Source of the DNA: Takakia lepidozioides
Lineage: Eukaryota > Streptophyta > Takakiopsida > Takakiales > Takakiaceae
Reading direction: 5' to 3'
Assembly: GCA_030704615.1 (NCBI GenBank)
Contig: CM060731.1
Location: 76,242,756 to 76,302,755 of the forward strand
DNA: 60,000 bases
The notes under the pieces were generated by a model. It was not told where the DNA came from, ran no database searches, and saw nothing but the letters and a program-made list of their open reading frames with translations. Below, in pieces: positions 33,670 to 44,943 of the stretch. The first letter of the stretch is position 1; each line of letters starts with the position of its first letter. The translations under genes were made by a program, and so were the position numbers.

Positions 33670-35930
33670 AAGATACATTCCATTTGCTCGGTGGCAACCT
33701 ATCATTTGTCAATCCGTAATCATCAGGTCAGTGCACTGACAGTCAGGATGTCAGTGGGGGTGTACTGTCATTCTATACATCTTTACTCCGACACACTGGC
33801 GAAACCTCTCACCCTCAAAATTTACGCCTGATTTGTTCTTGGTCCAATGTTGTACGATGTATATTGTCTTCTTGCGTTGAATCTGATTTATCTGGCAAGT
33901 TTTTTGTAGTCATTTCGATAATGGCTGTAGTATTCTGTTTATAAATCTGATATATAACTTCCATGGGCTCACAAAATTTAAAGTTGCTAGAGTGATTGAA
34001 TATCTCCTACTCCCCTTCATCTAGGTTTGCAATCAGTTTGTCAGTCCGTTCACAGAATCGTGTCATTTGTCAGCTTGATAATGTGAAAATTCTTCGGGAC
34101 AAATGAGTCTGGTTGAGCAAATGACTCAAAATGACACCTTCAACCCGCGTTACACGTTTGAATTGCATACAGCTGCATTCCTGATCTATGCCCTTACCTT
34201 TATATTCATTCAATCATCTGTAAAATCCTCACAAAAAAAAGTACTAGTGACAGTTTTGAGGAAAGTCATGTGATTTTCGATCGGGACAGTCATTTTGGGG
34301 TGACCCTAATGTGCTTGGACCCTGCGTCTTCTTTGGGAGTTCACGTGCTAGTGTGCACCTGGCGCGTGCGCGTACGATCTTTGCAGACAGTGGATGGGAA
34401 CAGAGGAGCAGAGAGACAGAAGAGAAACCCAGATGAAGTGGAGAGGCTCATAACTGCGCTACCGAGGGGGTTGTCTTGTAGTGTGGGCTAACGCGGAAGC
34501 TGCATGCTTCCGTTCACGTACTATAATCGTGTAGCCTCGGGACGAAGTCGTAGTGCGGCTTTGGCGTGTTCCCGTTCCTCAGGCCAGCATTCCAAGGCGG
34601 ACCCAATTGTAGTGATTGGGGCGCACGGTTGGTTCAAGGTTATCTTCCTATTCAAAAAAAGGTTCAAGGTGAACCCTTGCTCAAGGTGATGCCAAAAGCG
34701 ACATCATGAGCGGTCGCAAGCAATGTTGTTGCAGTAAGGCGATTCGATCCTCGGGGAGGATCGTTCCTTGGTCTTGAAGTGGGCCAAGAAGAGTGCACTG
34801 GGTGGAGCTTGAGAGGCTCCACCCTTGGCCGGGACTTGGAGGAAGTTGGCCGAATTAGCTAGTGGAGAGTAGAGTCAAATGTGGGGTTTGGTTCTTTGCC
34901 ATGGGACGCCATGGTACGGAAACAAACTCCTTGATGTGGGACGCCACAACTTGGATGTTCGTTTCTACAAAATAGACAAGTCGATGAGGACATCGACTCC
35001 ATGTTGGTAGCCTGGGTGTGTGTCGCAGCCCTTTGCCTGGAGGGCAGGGGGTCGGGACACGAGAGGGGCTGCCCCGTGTTGGGGGCAGTGGCAACAATAG
35101 ATGCGGGGGCTGAAGCATCCTTGAGTGCCCAAGGCACTTAAGGAGGCGGAGGCGCACACTAGGTGGAGCCCCGCACATCGGGTTGTGGTCGGGGTGGTTC
35201 CACGAGGGGTGGTGGTAGCTTAGTGAGACTTAGTGGGGGTGGCATAGGACTCACCATGGGGGCGGAGACCTTGTGGTGGGAGTCGTGGGGAGTCTTGGGA
35301 CTCATTACGGTCCAATGGGACTGTGGTGGGTAGGCCAAGACTCACCACGACTCATCCCCGGGAGTCGAGGGTTTTCGTGGTGGTTCACAATAAAAGGATG
35401 GTGTTGTTTGTGAAACCCCCACGGACAGTCACAGAAGTATATATAGGGAGTAGTAACCCCGAGAAGGGTGCAAGCCCATTGGTGACCAAAAACTAGTGAG
35501 TAAGCGTACGAGCCGGAAAACGACCAAGATGTGGGGAGCTGTTCCGGACTGCCATCGATCAAAGGGAATTTCGACTTGGCCCAAATTGAGAGAGGGTCTC
35601 GTGGAGGAGTAAAGGAGGACCGTTATGTCCCGGTGAGCAGCCGAAGCTCCGAGTTGGCCCGGGCGGCCAGTTTGGGAGTTAGGCACGCGCATCGAAGCGA
35701 GTAACTATGACTTGAAGGGGAGCCTATTGAAGTGAGGTGCGCGACATTGATCCTCGTGTTTGGATCCCACAACAAAAAGAACTTGATTACCTTGGTATGT
35801 ACTTATCTCACTGTTTGTTGTTTATGGAGAATTTGATATTGAAAGTGTTTTCCACTTGCACTTTTACTTTATCATTTTTTCTACAAATGTTCCACATTTC
35901 AGTTGACATTTGTCATATGAAAAATTGTTT
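33670..35930. other. Non-coding relic region, G-rich segment at 34.8-35.7 kb
   Basis: No gene is supported. From about 34850 the plus strand is G-rich with many GGGACT/GTGGGAGT-like repeats. It then has TATATATAGGGAGTAGTAA near 35439 followed by a leader-like stretch, which looks like the promoter half of an LTR. No paired LTR or primer-binding site is visible, so this is only a possible solo-LTR relic. Minus-strand open frames at 34855-35178 are Pro/His-rich by composition and have no conserved motif. Confidence 0.35.
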
Positions 35931-36539
35931 TGCCTAGTCACATTCAAGGAGCGAATTCGAAAAGAAGAAGAAGAGCTTTGTGATTGGCAAGAATGGACGT
36001 TGTATGGCTTCGAGCCGCTGGATAACATTAAGTCCAACGGATGTACAGTTGACGTTACATTATGTCTAACTGCAACGCCAAAGTTGCAATCTGTAATAAA
36101 ATATGAATGTTTATCATCAATGTATGCGGACACATTCTTTCATGTCATCCTCTTCATCACATGCCATGATTGTTCTATGTTTGGTTTTGTATGTTATCTG
36201 ATATGACAACCATTTTATGCAAATTTTTTTACATATCTGACCTCACATCATGGTGTAATTTATTGCATCCTCCCATTTTTTTCGTGACTTGGCAGTGGAT
36301 GTTCTTCTAAAACCACAATACATACTTATATTGTCTCCAAAAAATGTTTGGAGAATTATTGTTCATGGTTATATTGTCCATAAAATAACCATGATAATCA
36401 TATATATCGCTTTATTTCAATAATAAATTTTGTTTATTCATATTTCTCGTATTATTTCTGGACCAAACAAAAGTCCAGAATTAGTTCAAATAGTGTTAAG
36501 AGATCCATGGTTGCATCGTCAAATCTGCAATTGTATCAG
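35931..36539 (+). other. Mostly non-coding; one short exon-like frame
   Basis: A frame from about 35939 (after TTGCCTAG) encodes an acidic/basic stretch containing RIRKEEEELCDWQEWTLYG and NIKSNGCTVDVTLC. It could be one exon of an unrecognised gene or transposon, but nothing downstream continues it. From about 36210 to 36480 the sequence is AT-rich with no feature. Confidence 0.25.
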
Positions 36540-37095
36540 ATGTCATCCTGAACACTGCTCTGGTGGACATGTATGCCAAATGTGGGAGCATTGAGGATGC
36601 GAAAGGAGTGTTCAACACTATGGTTGAACGAGATGTGGTGTCGTGCAACGCGATGCTTGGAGGGTATGCACAGCAGGGTCGCGGGATGGAGGTGTTGGAG
36701 ACCTATGAGCAAATGATGGAGGGAAGGGGTGAAGCCCGACCATGTCACGTATGTTTGCGTTTGTAGTGCGTGTGCAAGCCTGGCAGCCGTTGAAAAGGGC
36801 AAAGAGGTGCATGGTTTGCATCACCAAAGCTGGAATTGTACTAGATATGATTCTGAACAATACCGTCGTGGACATGTATGCCAAAGTTAGGAGCATTGAG
36901 GATGCGGAGGGATTGTTCAACACTATGGCTGAACGAGATGTGGTATCATGGAACGCGATGCTTGCAGGATGTGCACAGCAGGGGCACGGGATGGAGGCTT
37001 TGGAGACCTATGAGCAAATGATAGGGGAAGGCCGACCACATTTGTGTGCGTTTGCAGTGCGCGTGTGCAAGCCCGGCAGGCCACTCTTTTCCTAG
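36540..37095 (+). pseudogene. PPR (PLS-class) pseudogene, two tandem repeats
   Basis: Two linked units are readable. The first (about 36540-36770) reads ALVDMYAKCGSIEDAKGVF, then ERDVVSCNAMLGGYAQQG, then EVLETYEQM. After a frame jump come HVTYVCVCSACASLAAVEKG, an ITKAGIV helix, and a second unit VDMYAKVRSIEDAEGLF, then [18 protein letters not shown], then EALETYEQM. This is the P-L-S repeat pattern of organellar RNA-binding PPR proteins. Frameshifts, TAG at 36764-36766 and the absence of other repeats show it is dead. It is closely related to the fragment at 14076. Confidence 0.85.
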
Positions 37096-37974
37096 AAGGT
37101 AAGTTTCTATTTGAAGGCTTGAAATGTCAAAAACCTACAGGTGTTGACCACTCGACTAGGTACTCTGGTCATGCTTGCCCTTATTTACAGCGAGCTGGTG
37201 AAAAGATTACAACGGATGAGTGTCATTGATTTCTCGATGGACATGGAGCTTCCACTAAATGTTGTTGATCTTCCTCACTCCTGAATTGCTTCTCAAATTG
37301 GTACACTAAAAATGACTTCAACCTTTCAATATATCAGATGGCCGTGTGTATGGGGAACTCAGATACTTTTAGCAAAATCTCTTACGTATTGGAGTTATCA
37401 TTTTTCCTAAGTACCATGGATGCCTCCTGCCTCTGGGATATTTATTTGCAGCATTTGCGTGGATTCAGGAGGCAATCACCATACGTGGCTTCTCACACCC
37501 CAATTGCTTTTAGTGGAGGTGTGTTGCATTGCATCTTGAGTTGGGTTACTTGATGGAAAAATCTATACTCCCAATTTTTCAGCTCTTGTCCTTCATTTAA
37601 TTTTTCCAATCTGCATGCTAATTGAATCAATTGAGCAAGATGGACTGGTTCTGGCAAGTGGAAATCGTTTGATTCAAAGTGTCATGAGTGGTGGCAAGTG
37701 CTAAGGTCATTGAAGCAGCTTTACTGGCCATGGCGAGCTGGCAGTAGCACCGGGGAAGGAACTGGGTTTCTGCAAGCGGCCACTGCAGCTAGCCGTGGCA
37801 CAAGCAAGAATACCCCACCAGTCCATTTGAAACTCTTTTCAATGCCCCTTCCAGCAGCAGGTTGCCTCTCACTTTTGTGTTGTCTGTCTCTCAGGGTGGA
37901 TTAAACTTTTTATTATAACTTGACATCTTGAGCCTTTTACCTTCACTATGGTTCAAATATGTTGTTTCTCTTTT
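37096..37974. other. Non-coding spacer
   Basis: Nothing recognisable lies between the PPR relic and the LINE fragment. Short frames such as 37698-37904 are compositional (Ala/Thr/Pro-rich) and carry no motif. Confidence 0.35.
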
Positions 37975-38234
37975 CCATCCATTGAGGGAATTGTTCCTGT
38001 ACCTCTATTTGCAAACTTTGAAAATCTTGAGGCTGAGCCAAAAGCCCAGGCCCTTTTGGGGTATAGTTATTGGGCAAATCACGCACAACATATTGATGTT
38101 TGGGATTTCTAGAGGATATCTGGAAAACTCGGATCAATTATATGTTTCAAGGTAAGTCATGCTACCGGCGTCAACCCCTGACAAAGGTAGTTTCTGTCCC
38201 TTTGTGTTCCGTCGCGGGGTTAATGGCCACAAGG
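37975..38234 (+). mobile_element. Second 5'-truncated copy of the LINE seen at 4.1-4.8 kb
   Basis: This 260-bp piece matches the last third of the LINE fragment at 4050-4844. Both contain ATTGTTCCTGTAC, GAGCCAAAAGCCCAGGCCCT, GAAAACTCGGATCAATT, GTTTCAAGGTAAGTCAT and AAAGGTAGTTTCTGTCCC, and the match ends at the same point. A short deletion breaks the frame near 38100. Shared 3' ends with different 5' break points are what LINE retrotransposition produces. Confidence 0.8.
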
Positions 38235-38519
38235 CATTGGTTCCATTCATTTTTAAATGAGTCACACTCACTCTTTCTGCAATCTGCATCTTTGCCGCTA
38301 ACCTTGGCTGCTTAGGCCACGGGGTCTAAGTCATGCTTGCTGTACCAAGGCTTTGGGAGGGTCTGCTTGGTTAGTATCTATCCATAATCAGCTTTCTTTA
38401 CCTTGGCACAAAATCTGCTAGTTCTCACTGCAGTAGTTACAATGTTGCCATGAAGCATATTATTTCGGTTTTCTGTGATCTGATCCGCAAGTGGATGTGC
38501 AGCTTGCAATCTTAGGAAC

Positions 38520-38700
38520 ATTCATTGGGACTCTATTTCAGTATCTATTTCAGTATTTCAATATTTCAATGAAGATTTTCAGCAAGTATTTCAGTATTTC
38601 AGCCAGTTTTCAGCAAGTATTTTAGTATTTCAGCCAATTCTTCAACAACTATTTTAATATTTCAGTGAGTATTTCAACAAGCATTTCAATAATTTAAATA
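38520..38700. repeat. Short-unit tandem repeat rich in TATTTCAG
   Basis: About 170 bp consist of irregular repeats of TATTTCAGTATTTCAGC and TTTTCAGCAAGTAT with drift. It is a degenerate minisatellite with no coding potential, directly followed by AT-rich sequence. Confidence 0.85.
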
Positions 38701-40787
38701 CCTAGGCAGTAAATCCGAAGATCAGTTTTGTAATATCATACATCAATATTTAATTCACACATCAATAAAGTTCTGCCATGGCCTCTAGGCTCTGTCCCCG
38801 ACATTATAAATAAATAATTTTTTCTCTTATGTAGAACATGTTTGACATATAATTATTTTAAAAAACAAAATCCTAATATGTGATATGTGATACGATATTA
38901 TATTTCAATATAATATCTGTAGGAAAGTTTTCAACTTTAGAGTTTTAGGGTGGATAGCCGCTTGTTTCCCACCAAGAGTGTGGCCCCAAGGTACTAAATA
39001 GGTAGTCAATTTAAGCAGGGAACAGTTAATGAGTGTACCTATTCTCTCTCACACGCACAGCTGTCCATTTTCTTTGACAATGTGAATGGCAGTACTTGGC
39101 CACATTTTCACTGTTGCTTCCTACTAGAACTGTTCCTAGCAGCCTGTCTGGGATCTACCTCTTTCATTCTAACATGCCAGTCTAATCATCACATACTTCC
39201 CTGGGAGACTGTTTTCCCGCTTAGCGTATGCAATCAGAGCTCGTCACGTACATTTGTAAATAAATTGAGCTCGCTGTCATTTGAATCAACATGACCTGTT
39301 TGACGGAAGGAGTTGGTAGTCGATGTCCAGAGCATGTTTAGGTTAGAAGAGGGAGTCCTTGGAAGAATTTTAGAGAGGGCAGGGAAATCTCACTAAAGAG
39401 TTAAGGGACTCTTTAGACAGTCATTTGAATAACTATCCTGCAGAGGTACTGGTTGGTTAGCTGTATGTTGGGAAGCTCATGAACATCATTGAGCAGCCTG
39501 AATTACTAGAAGTGTACTCCGTCTCCAACTTTCCGTGTGCACAGGCCTTTCTTGCTAGAAGTCAAAATAGCTCCTGAAACCTCTATGGAATTATTTGGAC
39601 TTAATAGTTTCTAGTACTTCCATACATGTATGCCAGTCGAAAAATCATGAATACTTGTAAATCTTCGTGATCGGGGAGTTTTCAACTACGAGATCTCAAC
39701 TGCTATGGCAGGTCTAAGCGAGGCCTGTAGACCCCGACAGGTCTACAAGCCTAATCTGTCCGTTATTGCAGCCACTTTGGCTCTCGCGCCCCCAAATCAC
39801 TTCCGTGTGACAGTCGCTCTGTGCGAATGCCTGCTTCTACAATCTAACTGGCTATCATCTGCATGGTTTCGTTAACCATACTCGGTGTATGATCCAATGT
39901 AGGTGCAGTCTCTGAGCCCGTGAGGTACTCCATCATAACCTGTCTAGAAAGAGTTTGTTCAGAGCCACAGCTGATGAGCTCTACAACGAAGAAATGGAAA
40001 GGCGGAAACAGCATACGTACAGGTGTAGAGATTCTTCTGAGGGTCTGAGAGTCTCAAAGGCTGAGGAGACGTTCTTGACAATCATGGCCCGAGCGAGACG
40101 TGGCCATAGTTATTTGAATTTCCCGACCGTTAAATCCGACCTCGCTGTGGTGAAGTCAACATCAATCCTGGTATAACCGGTGAACCGGTTACTGAAACTG
40201 GCAGTTAACTGTCTTTCCAAGGACGACTACCAGTTCGAATGGCACTGGCCGGTGATATGATTGTTTAGTGACCTCCAAATTGAGCACGTTCTGTACAGGT
40301 CTCTTTCTCTTTCTCTTTCCTTGTGTCTATGAAAACTTTCTGAAGGCAAGATTGCTCAGCTTAGTCGGGCTTGCTTGTTGTGCACTCTCTGTTGTCAGCC
40401 TGTCACGGGAAGATCTCTGCACCTGTGTGATCTGTTACCAACCTTACGCTGGACAGTTGAATGTCACGTGTAGCTAGAGAGATCTGTAGTAGTTATTGGG
40501 GTGGGATTGAGGTGTAACCAGAAACTTGTAGATCGTGTTTGATCATTCCCTCGAGCCTTTGCTTCATGCTTTAGTTCTCAAGGTCCTTGTTCCTTAGAAG
40601 GTGTTTCCTCCTCATTGACGAGCTCGCCGAACGCTCCTAGCTAAGTGTGTATTTCCCAAAGTTCCATTAAATTACATTCCCTTCCCATCTCGGCATTTTG
40701 AGAACCTCATGAGTACGCAAGCCTCAAGGTCACGAACTTGACAGCAGGACTCGCGTTGACAGAAGGAGGTACAAGCTCGAATCCAGT
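38701..40787. other. Non-coding region upstream of the B-box gene
   Basis: No gene is supported. The sequence is AT-rich to about 38930, then mixed. A near-perfect inverted pair lies at about 39735-39765 (GGCCTGTAGACC and GGTCTACAAGCC, one mismatch). Open frames at 39082-39294, 39955-40176 and 40268-40477 have no recognisable motif. The promoter and 5' UTR of the B-box gene should lie in the last several hundred bases. Confidence 0.4.
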
Positions 40788-42488
40788 ATGATAAACCCAC
40801 ATATGTCGTGTGGACGGTGTGGCTTCCGTGCCGCTTTGTACTGCGAGGCCCAAGGGGGTGCATATTTGTGCTGGTTCTGTGATGCAGCTGTTCATGGCAC
40901 CAGGGATGATCTATCTCACCATATTCGCACTTTACTTTGTACCCACTGTGGAGATTGGACAGTGTGGAAAGTACTTTCTGCACTTCCGGATATGAAGTCT
41001 TCTGTCGCACACCCGTCAATGACACCGTGGCTATGCCCCATCTGTGAACTATATCTGTCACCCGCACGTAGCTGTCACTCCAGTAATCAATCGATTGATC
41101 CGATACCTCGACCTAGCTGCTCGACTCATGCCAGGTGCACCGATTCAAGCGCAAACATTTTTGGAGCTGCTGGTGTTCCAAGTTCTGCTTTAGCAAGCAT
41201 TCCAACTGCGCCGGAGAGCTCTCGGAGAGCTGACATTCGTAATTATTGTGACTCGTGGCCAATAAAACGGACAGTTGACAGCCCAGTCATGGCCTCCGCG
41301 ATCAGCTACAAACGTAGTCCATTGGAGAAAACATTCTCAGAATTAAGCCTTGGACCCAGATTCTGTACCCGTGATCGCATTCCGGCATCGTCACAGGTAT
41401 TATAATTGGTCACCAGTTGTCGGTTCAGTCGTGATCATGCATCGTAGAATGTTTTAAGCAATTTTCTAGGTTACGCTGTGATCTAGAGCATGTGCGACAA
41501 TCGCGTCTGTAGTACTTCACATGGCACCTGATCCATCTTCAGGAGCATGCACTCAAATTATTCAGATCAGTCGGATTCAACGTTGTGCAATGTATCGTCT
41601 GGCACGGGCCAGAATAGATTGGCTGAATTCTGCGGATAGGTGCAGAAGATGATCTACCTGTACGTCTACAGGTAGTCGATTTTTTTTAAAGCATTCATTT
41701 GTTGTCTCTTATACTGTCCTGCGAGGCCCATCTTTCCACAGAGTTAGACTTTCAAGAGGACAGCACGATGATAATGCTTCTTTTACCTATATATCCAGAT
41801 ACAAACTTGCAAAGAATGTCTCCTTACCACGGCAGGGGCCGTTGACATAGTTTATGCTAAGATCACTTGGTTATCTGGGGATGGGGTATCTGCATTGCAT
41901 GCGTACGTTCATGGACGTCCAAAGGCCCGGAGGTCAGGAGCTTCGTCTGCGTGCTTGAGTTCGGCATATTCAAATCAGCAGCGATACCTGGCACCAGCAA
42001 CTGCAGCTAGTTCGGATATAAGAAACGACCAGCTGGACACTGAAGGCACAGACGATGTAAGGATTGATATCGACTGTTCTGAAATCAGTTCGGAGCTGGA
42101 ATCACCGGCGCCCATTCCTCCAGAGTCGATTCTGGAAATGCTGCAATTGTGGCACCGTAGGCTGCATCTAAGTAACTCTGATACTATACCAGTTGCTCTG
42201 GACATATTGCGAAGATTGGTTTATGCGCTCGATCAGCCTGGGTTGTTGAACACTGAAGCCCCTGTAAGAGATTGTCTTGCCGTTGCTCTGTGGATGGCTG
42301 CCAAGGCCGTTGAAACCCAGCCTTTCATACCAAAAGCATCCCGTGTGGCGCTTGTGTCTGGAGTTTCAGCCCCACGTTTACTCGCACTTGAGGTGCCGAT
42401 ACTCGATCTCTTGGACTGGAGGATACCCAAGATCACATCAGCAGGGGCTGAACAGGGTTCGTCATGTGGGCACACTTCACGATCATAA
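40788..42488 (+). CDS. B-box zinc finger protein (BBX28/29-type) spliced to a cyclin-box-like domain
   Basis: Two exons, 40788-41396 and 41799-42488, are joined by a phase-0 intron with CACAG|GTATTA and CCAG|ATACAA edges. They encode 432 residues. The N-terminus is a single plant B-box: Cys8, Cys11, Cys19, Cys28, Cys31, His36 and His44 in CGRCGF, then LYCEAQGGAYLCWFCDAAVH. It is followed by the LLCTHCGDWTVWK and WLCPICELYL pair typical of structure-group-V BBX proteins (BBX28-32), which are light-signalling transcription co-regulators. One extra residue sits between Cys19 and Cys28 and the usual Asp is Gln. Residues about 305-420 read as a cyclin fold: ESILEMLQLWHRRLHL, then TIPVALDILRRLVYAL, CLAVALWMAAKAVETQPFIP, and LEVPILDLLDWRIPKI. 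Whether the exons are one gene needs transcripts. Confidence 0.72.
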
Positions 42489-43399
42489 TTAGGGCTCTGC
42501 GGCATATGCCATGTTTGTGAATTTTTATCAAGATTTGAGAACCACACACGCAGATGATGAGCCAACGATTTGATTATTTAAGATTCATATGCATTGCTCT
42601 AGACGCCTTAGCAGATAGGTAGACCTATCTTTGTAGAGCTCGGCCACCATAGTACAGACAGAAGGTTTCCATTTGTATAGAGGTTTGTAATTCTGCAGTG
42701 ATCTTCTTTATGTTTCAGGTGAGTCCAAATGTCTTGACTCCATAGCAAGATGATTTTATGTGCAATTTTCATGTCAGTTACATCGATTTAGATAGATGTG
42801 GGGTTGGGCATTCCGAGGCACGCATGATATACCGTTCGATCTCTCTTGTCCTTCCTTGCTATATTGCTTCTGCTATGTTGAAAGCTGTTGCAGACATGGG
42901 TCACAGCCTGATTAGAAGCGCAAACCAGCCACATAACAGGCCTGCTTTACATCTACACCATGTCGCCAAGGTTTGAAGGAACCCAACTAGGTACTTTATT
43001 GTGTTCGCACCTACTGCAGGGGAAACCCTAAGTAGTCGGTAGCCAAAATGCTCAAAGCCCTATTTTAACTCTATCCCCGGAATGAAGGACGACTTTGTAG
43101 CTTGCTATGTTGTTTTCCACATGTGGTTTTTTTGCTCTTCTTCTCTTCTCTCTCGTAATTTCCTGACAGGTTGGCCACAGCATATGGTATGGGTTTAGTG
43201 ACAGTTTTGGGTCCCTCCACCCTGTGAAATTGTGTCTTGCAATTGTTTCTCTTTCTCGATGCTAGCTTCAACCTCCTGACATTGCGAACACACCCCTCTG
43301 CATTCTTTTTAGTCAGCGTTGTCTGGGAGACTGTAGGAGACCTGCAACTGCCCCTGCACTCTGAATGTAGAGAATTACTGCGGTTGTGCTTTAGAAGAC
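42489..43399. other. Intergenic region
   Basis: The 3' UTR of the B-box/cyclin-like gene and the promoter of the ferredoxin gene should lie here. Short open frames (for example 42758-42976) lack motifs. The 200 bp before 43400 is pyrimidine-rich, like a plant 5' leader. Confidence 0.4.
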
Positions 43400-44251
43400 A
43401 TGGGCACGGTAGGGGCAAGTTCAGGAGTGCTCAATAGGCTGGCAGCGTATTTCCTTCAACGTTGTGCCCCTTCTACCTGCAAGCTTCTTCGTTACCGTGG
43501 TGCTGAGGGTGCTGAAGCGTCAGCGTTTAGGTGTCCTGCACCTGTTTCAGTTGTCTCTTATTCTGTTGCTTTAGAAGGTCGAGAAAACGTTGCACTCTAT
43601 TCTTCTTTTCCAAAGGAAGACGAGGGTAGGAAATGTGGTGGCTTTAACACTGGAGTGGCGCTTTCTCTGAGGTCAACAGATTTTAGGGTTTCTCGGCCAT
43701 CCCATCTGCTGCTAACATTTAGGAATGCTGTAGAGAGGTGTGGAGGTGCTGGCGTGTCAACTGTTGCCTCGTCTGTTGGATTATCACGCGCACAGTTGCG
43801 GACATCTTCCTCGTGGAGGTTTGAGCAGAGGCTGAACTTTGCATCTGTGGTATCAGAGAAGCCTACAATACAGAGTAAGGATGCGACTGAAGAAGCAATA
43901 TCAGTGACGTTTGTGGGCAAAGACGGCGATGAAAAGGAGATTCGAGTCCCTGTGGGCATGTCTATGCTGGAGGCTGCACATGAGAATGACATTGAGCTAG
44001 AAGGTGCCTGTGAAGGATCGGTGGCTTGTTCGACCTGTCATGTAATTGTCATGGAGGAAGACTACTACAATAAACTGCCAGAGCCATCAGATGAGGAGAA
44101 CGACATGCTGGATCTCGCCTTTGGCTTAACAGAGGTTTCTCGGCTGGGGTGTCAGGTGATTGCAAAGCCCGAGCTCGATGGCCTGCGCCTGGCCTTACCT
44201 GCTGCTACTCGCAATTTCGCAGTCGATGGCCATGTCCCAAAGCCACATTAG
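43400..44251 (+). CDS. Adrenodoxin-like mitochondrial [2Fe-2S] ferredoxin
   Basis: An intronless 283-residue frame. The first about 160 residues are Arg/Ser/Ala-rich with few acidic residues, as expected for a long mitochondrial targeting sequence. The C-terminal 115 residues are a vertebrate/adrenodoxin-type ferredoxin: ISVTFVGKDGDEKEIRVPVG, then MLEAAHENDIELEGACEGS. Cluster ligands are Cys204, Cys210, Cys213 (C-x5-C-x2-C) and Cys251 (RLGCQVIA). Such ferredoxins pass electrons from a mitochondrial ferredoxin reductase to Fe-S cluster assembly and biotin synthesis. The ATG at 43400 is the first in the frame. The leader is longer than in most plant homologues, so a downstream ATG is possible. 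The ferredoxin family call is secure. Confidence 0.95.
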   Translation: MGTVGASSGVLNRLAAYFLQRCAPSTCKLLRYRGAEGAEASAFRCPAPVSVVSYSVALEGRENVALYSSFPKEDEGRKCGGFNTGVALSLRSTDFRVSRPSHLLLTFRNAVERCGGAGVSTVASSVGLSRAQLRTSSSWRFEQRLNFASVVSEKPTIQSKDATEEAISVTFVGKDGDEKEIRVPVGMSMLEAAHENDIELEGACEGSVACSTCHVIVMEEDYYNKLPEPSDEENDMLDLAFGLTEVSRLGCQVIAKPELDGLRLALPAATRNFAVDGHVPKPH

Positions 44252-44943
44252 TTATACTAATTCATAGTCTTCAATTCTTAGCAAGCAGGTATTCATAAGG
44301 TAGCGTTCATGCCGTCAGATCTCCACTACAACAAAGTCATTCCACTTGGTGCTTAGCTGTCAGAGTTAGCAGTTTGCTTCATGCAAAACACCTGCCATGA
44401 GAGTTGGTACAACAAGGCACCCATAGAATTGGATTTGAACCCATTGTGGAACCATTTCTAGGTCTTGGAAAAAAAGCAAAGGCCAACGTTCTGCTACTTC
44501 TAATCTTTGATGCTTAGGGATTTCTTCAAATCAGTGCATGTCATGGCGTTATACCCTGCTGTCCTTGAATCAAGAGAAGAGGAAATGGTCAGGAAAGTGA
44601 ATATGCAGAGACCAAAGTTTTCTTCAGAGTTTCATCTTTAAGCCTTTGCAGCAACTCATTCTGCAGGCATACTTAACTTGCTGTGGACTTTATAGAATAT
44701 CAGATGTCCCCAAAGTATGTACATAGTAAAATCCAAACAACATATTACATCTAGTGTCAAAGACTCACAAGTGTGTCCACCGGCAATTATGACCAGATTA
44801 AGCAATTGCTTGAAGCATTGCTTTCACTGAATCCTCATGAAGGTCCACTCATGTGGGTTCATGATAACACAGTTCTGTGGGTCTGAAACCCCAATCACTC
44901 CTCTCTCATTCAACTGATTGCATCCGATGCTTATGATGCAGGA
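44252..44943. other. Convergent intergenic region (two 3' ends)
   Basis: The ferredoxin gene (plus) and the serpin gene (minus) end towards each other here, so this 692-bp stretch holds both 3' UTRs. No other feature is visible. Confidence 0.5.

Noticed and set aside
34601-34614. CAATTGTAGTG as the CACTA right end
   Set aside because: Only a few terminal bases match, there are no TAGTCATA repeats inward and the flanking triplet does not match TCA.
34855-35178. Minus-strand Pro/His-rich frames in the G-rich segment
   Set aside because: Three overlapping frames are open because of base composition; none shows a domain or codon-level constraint.
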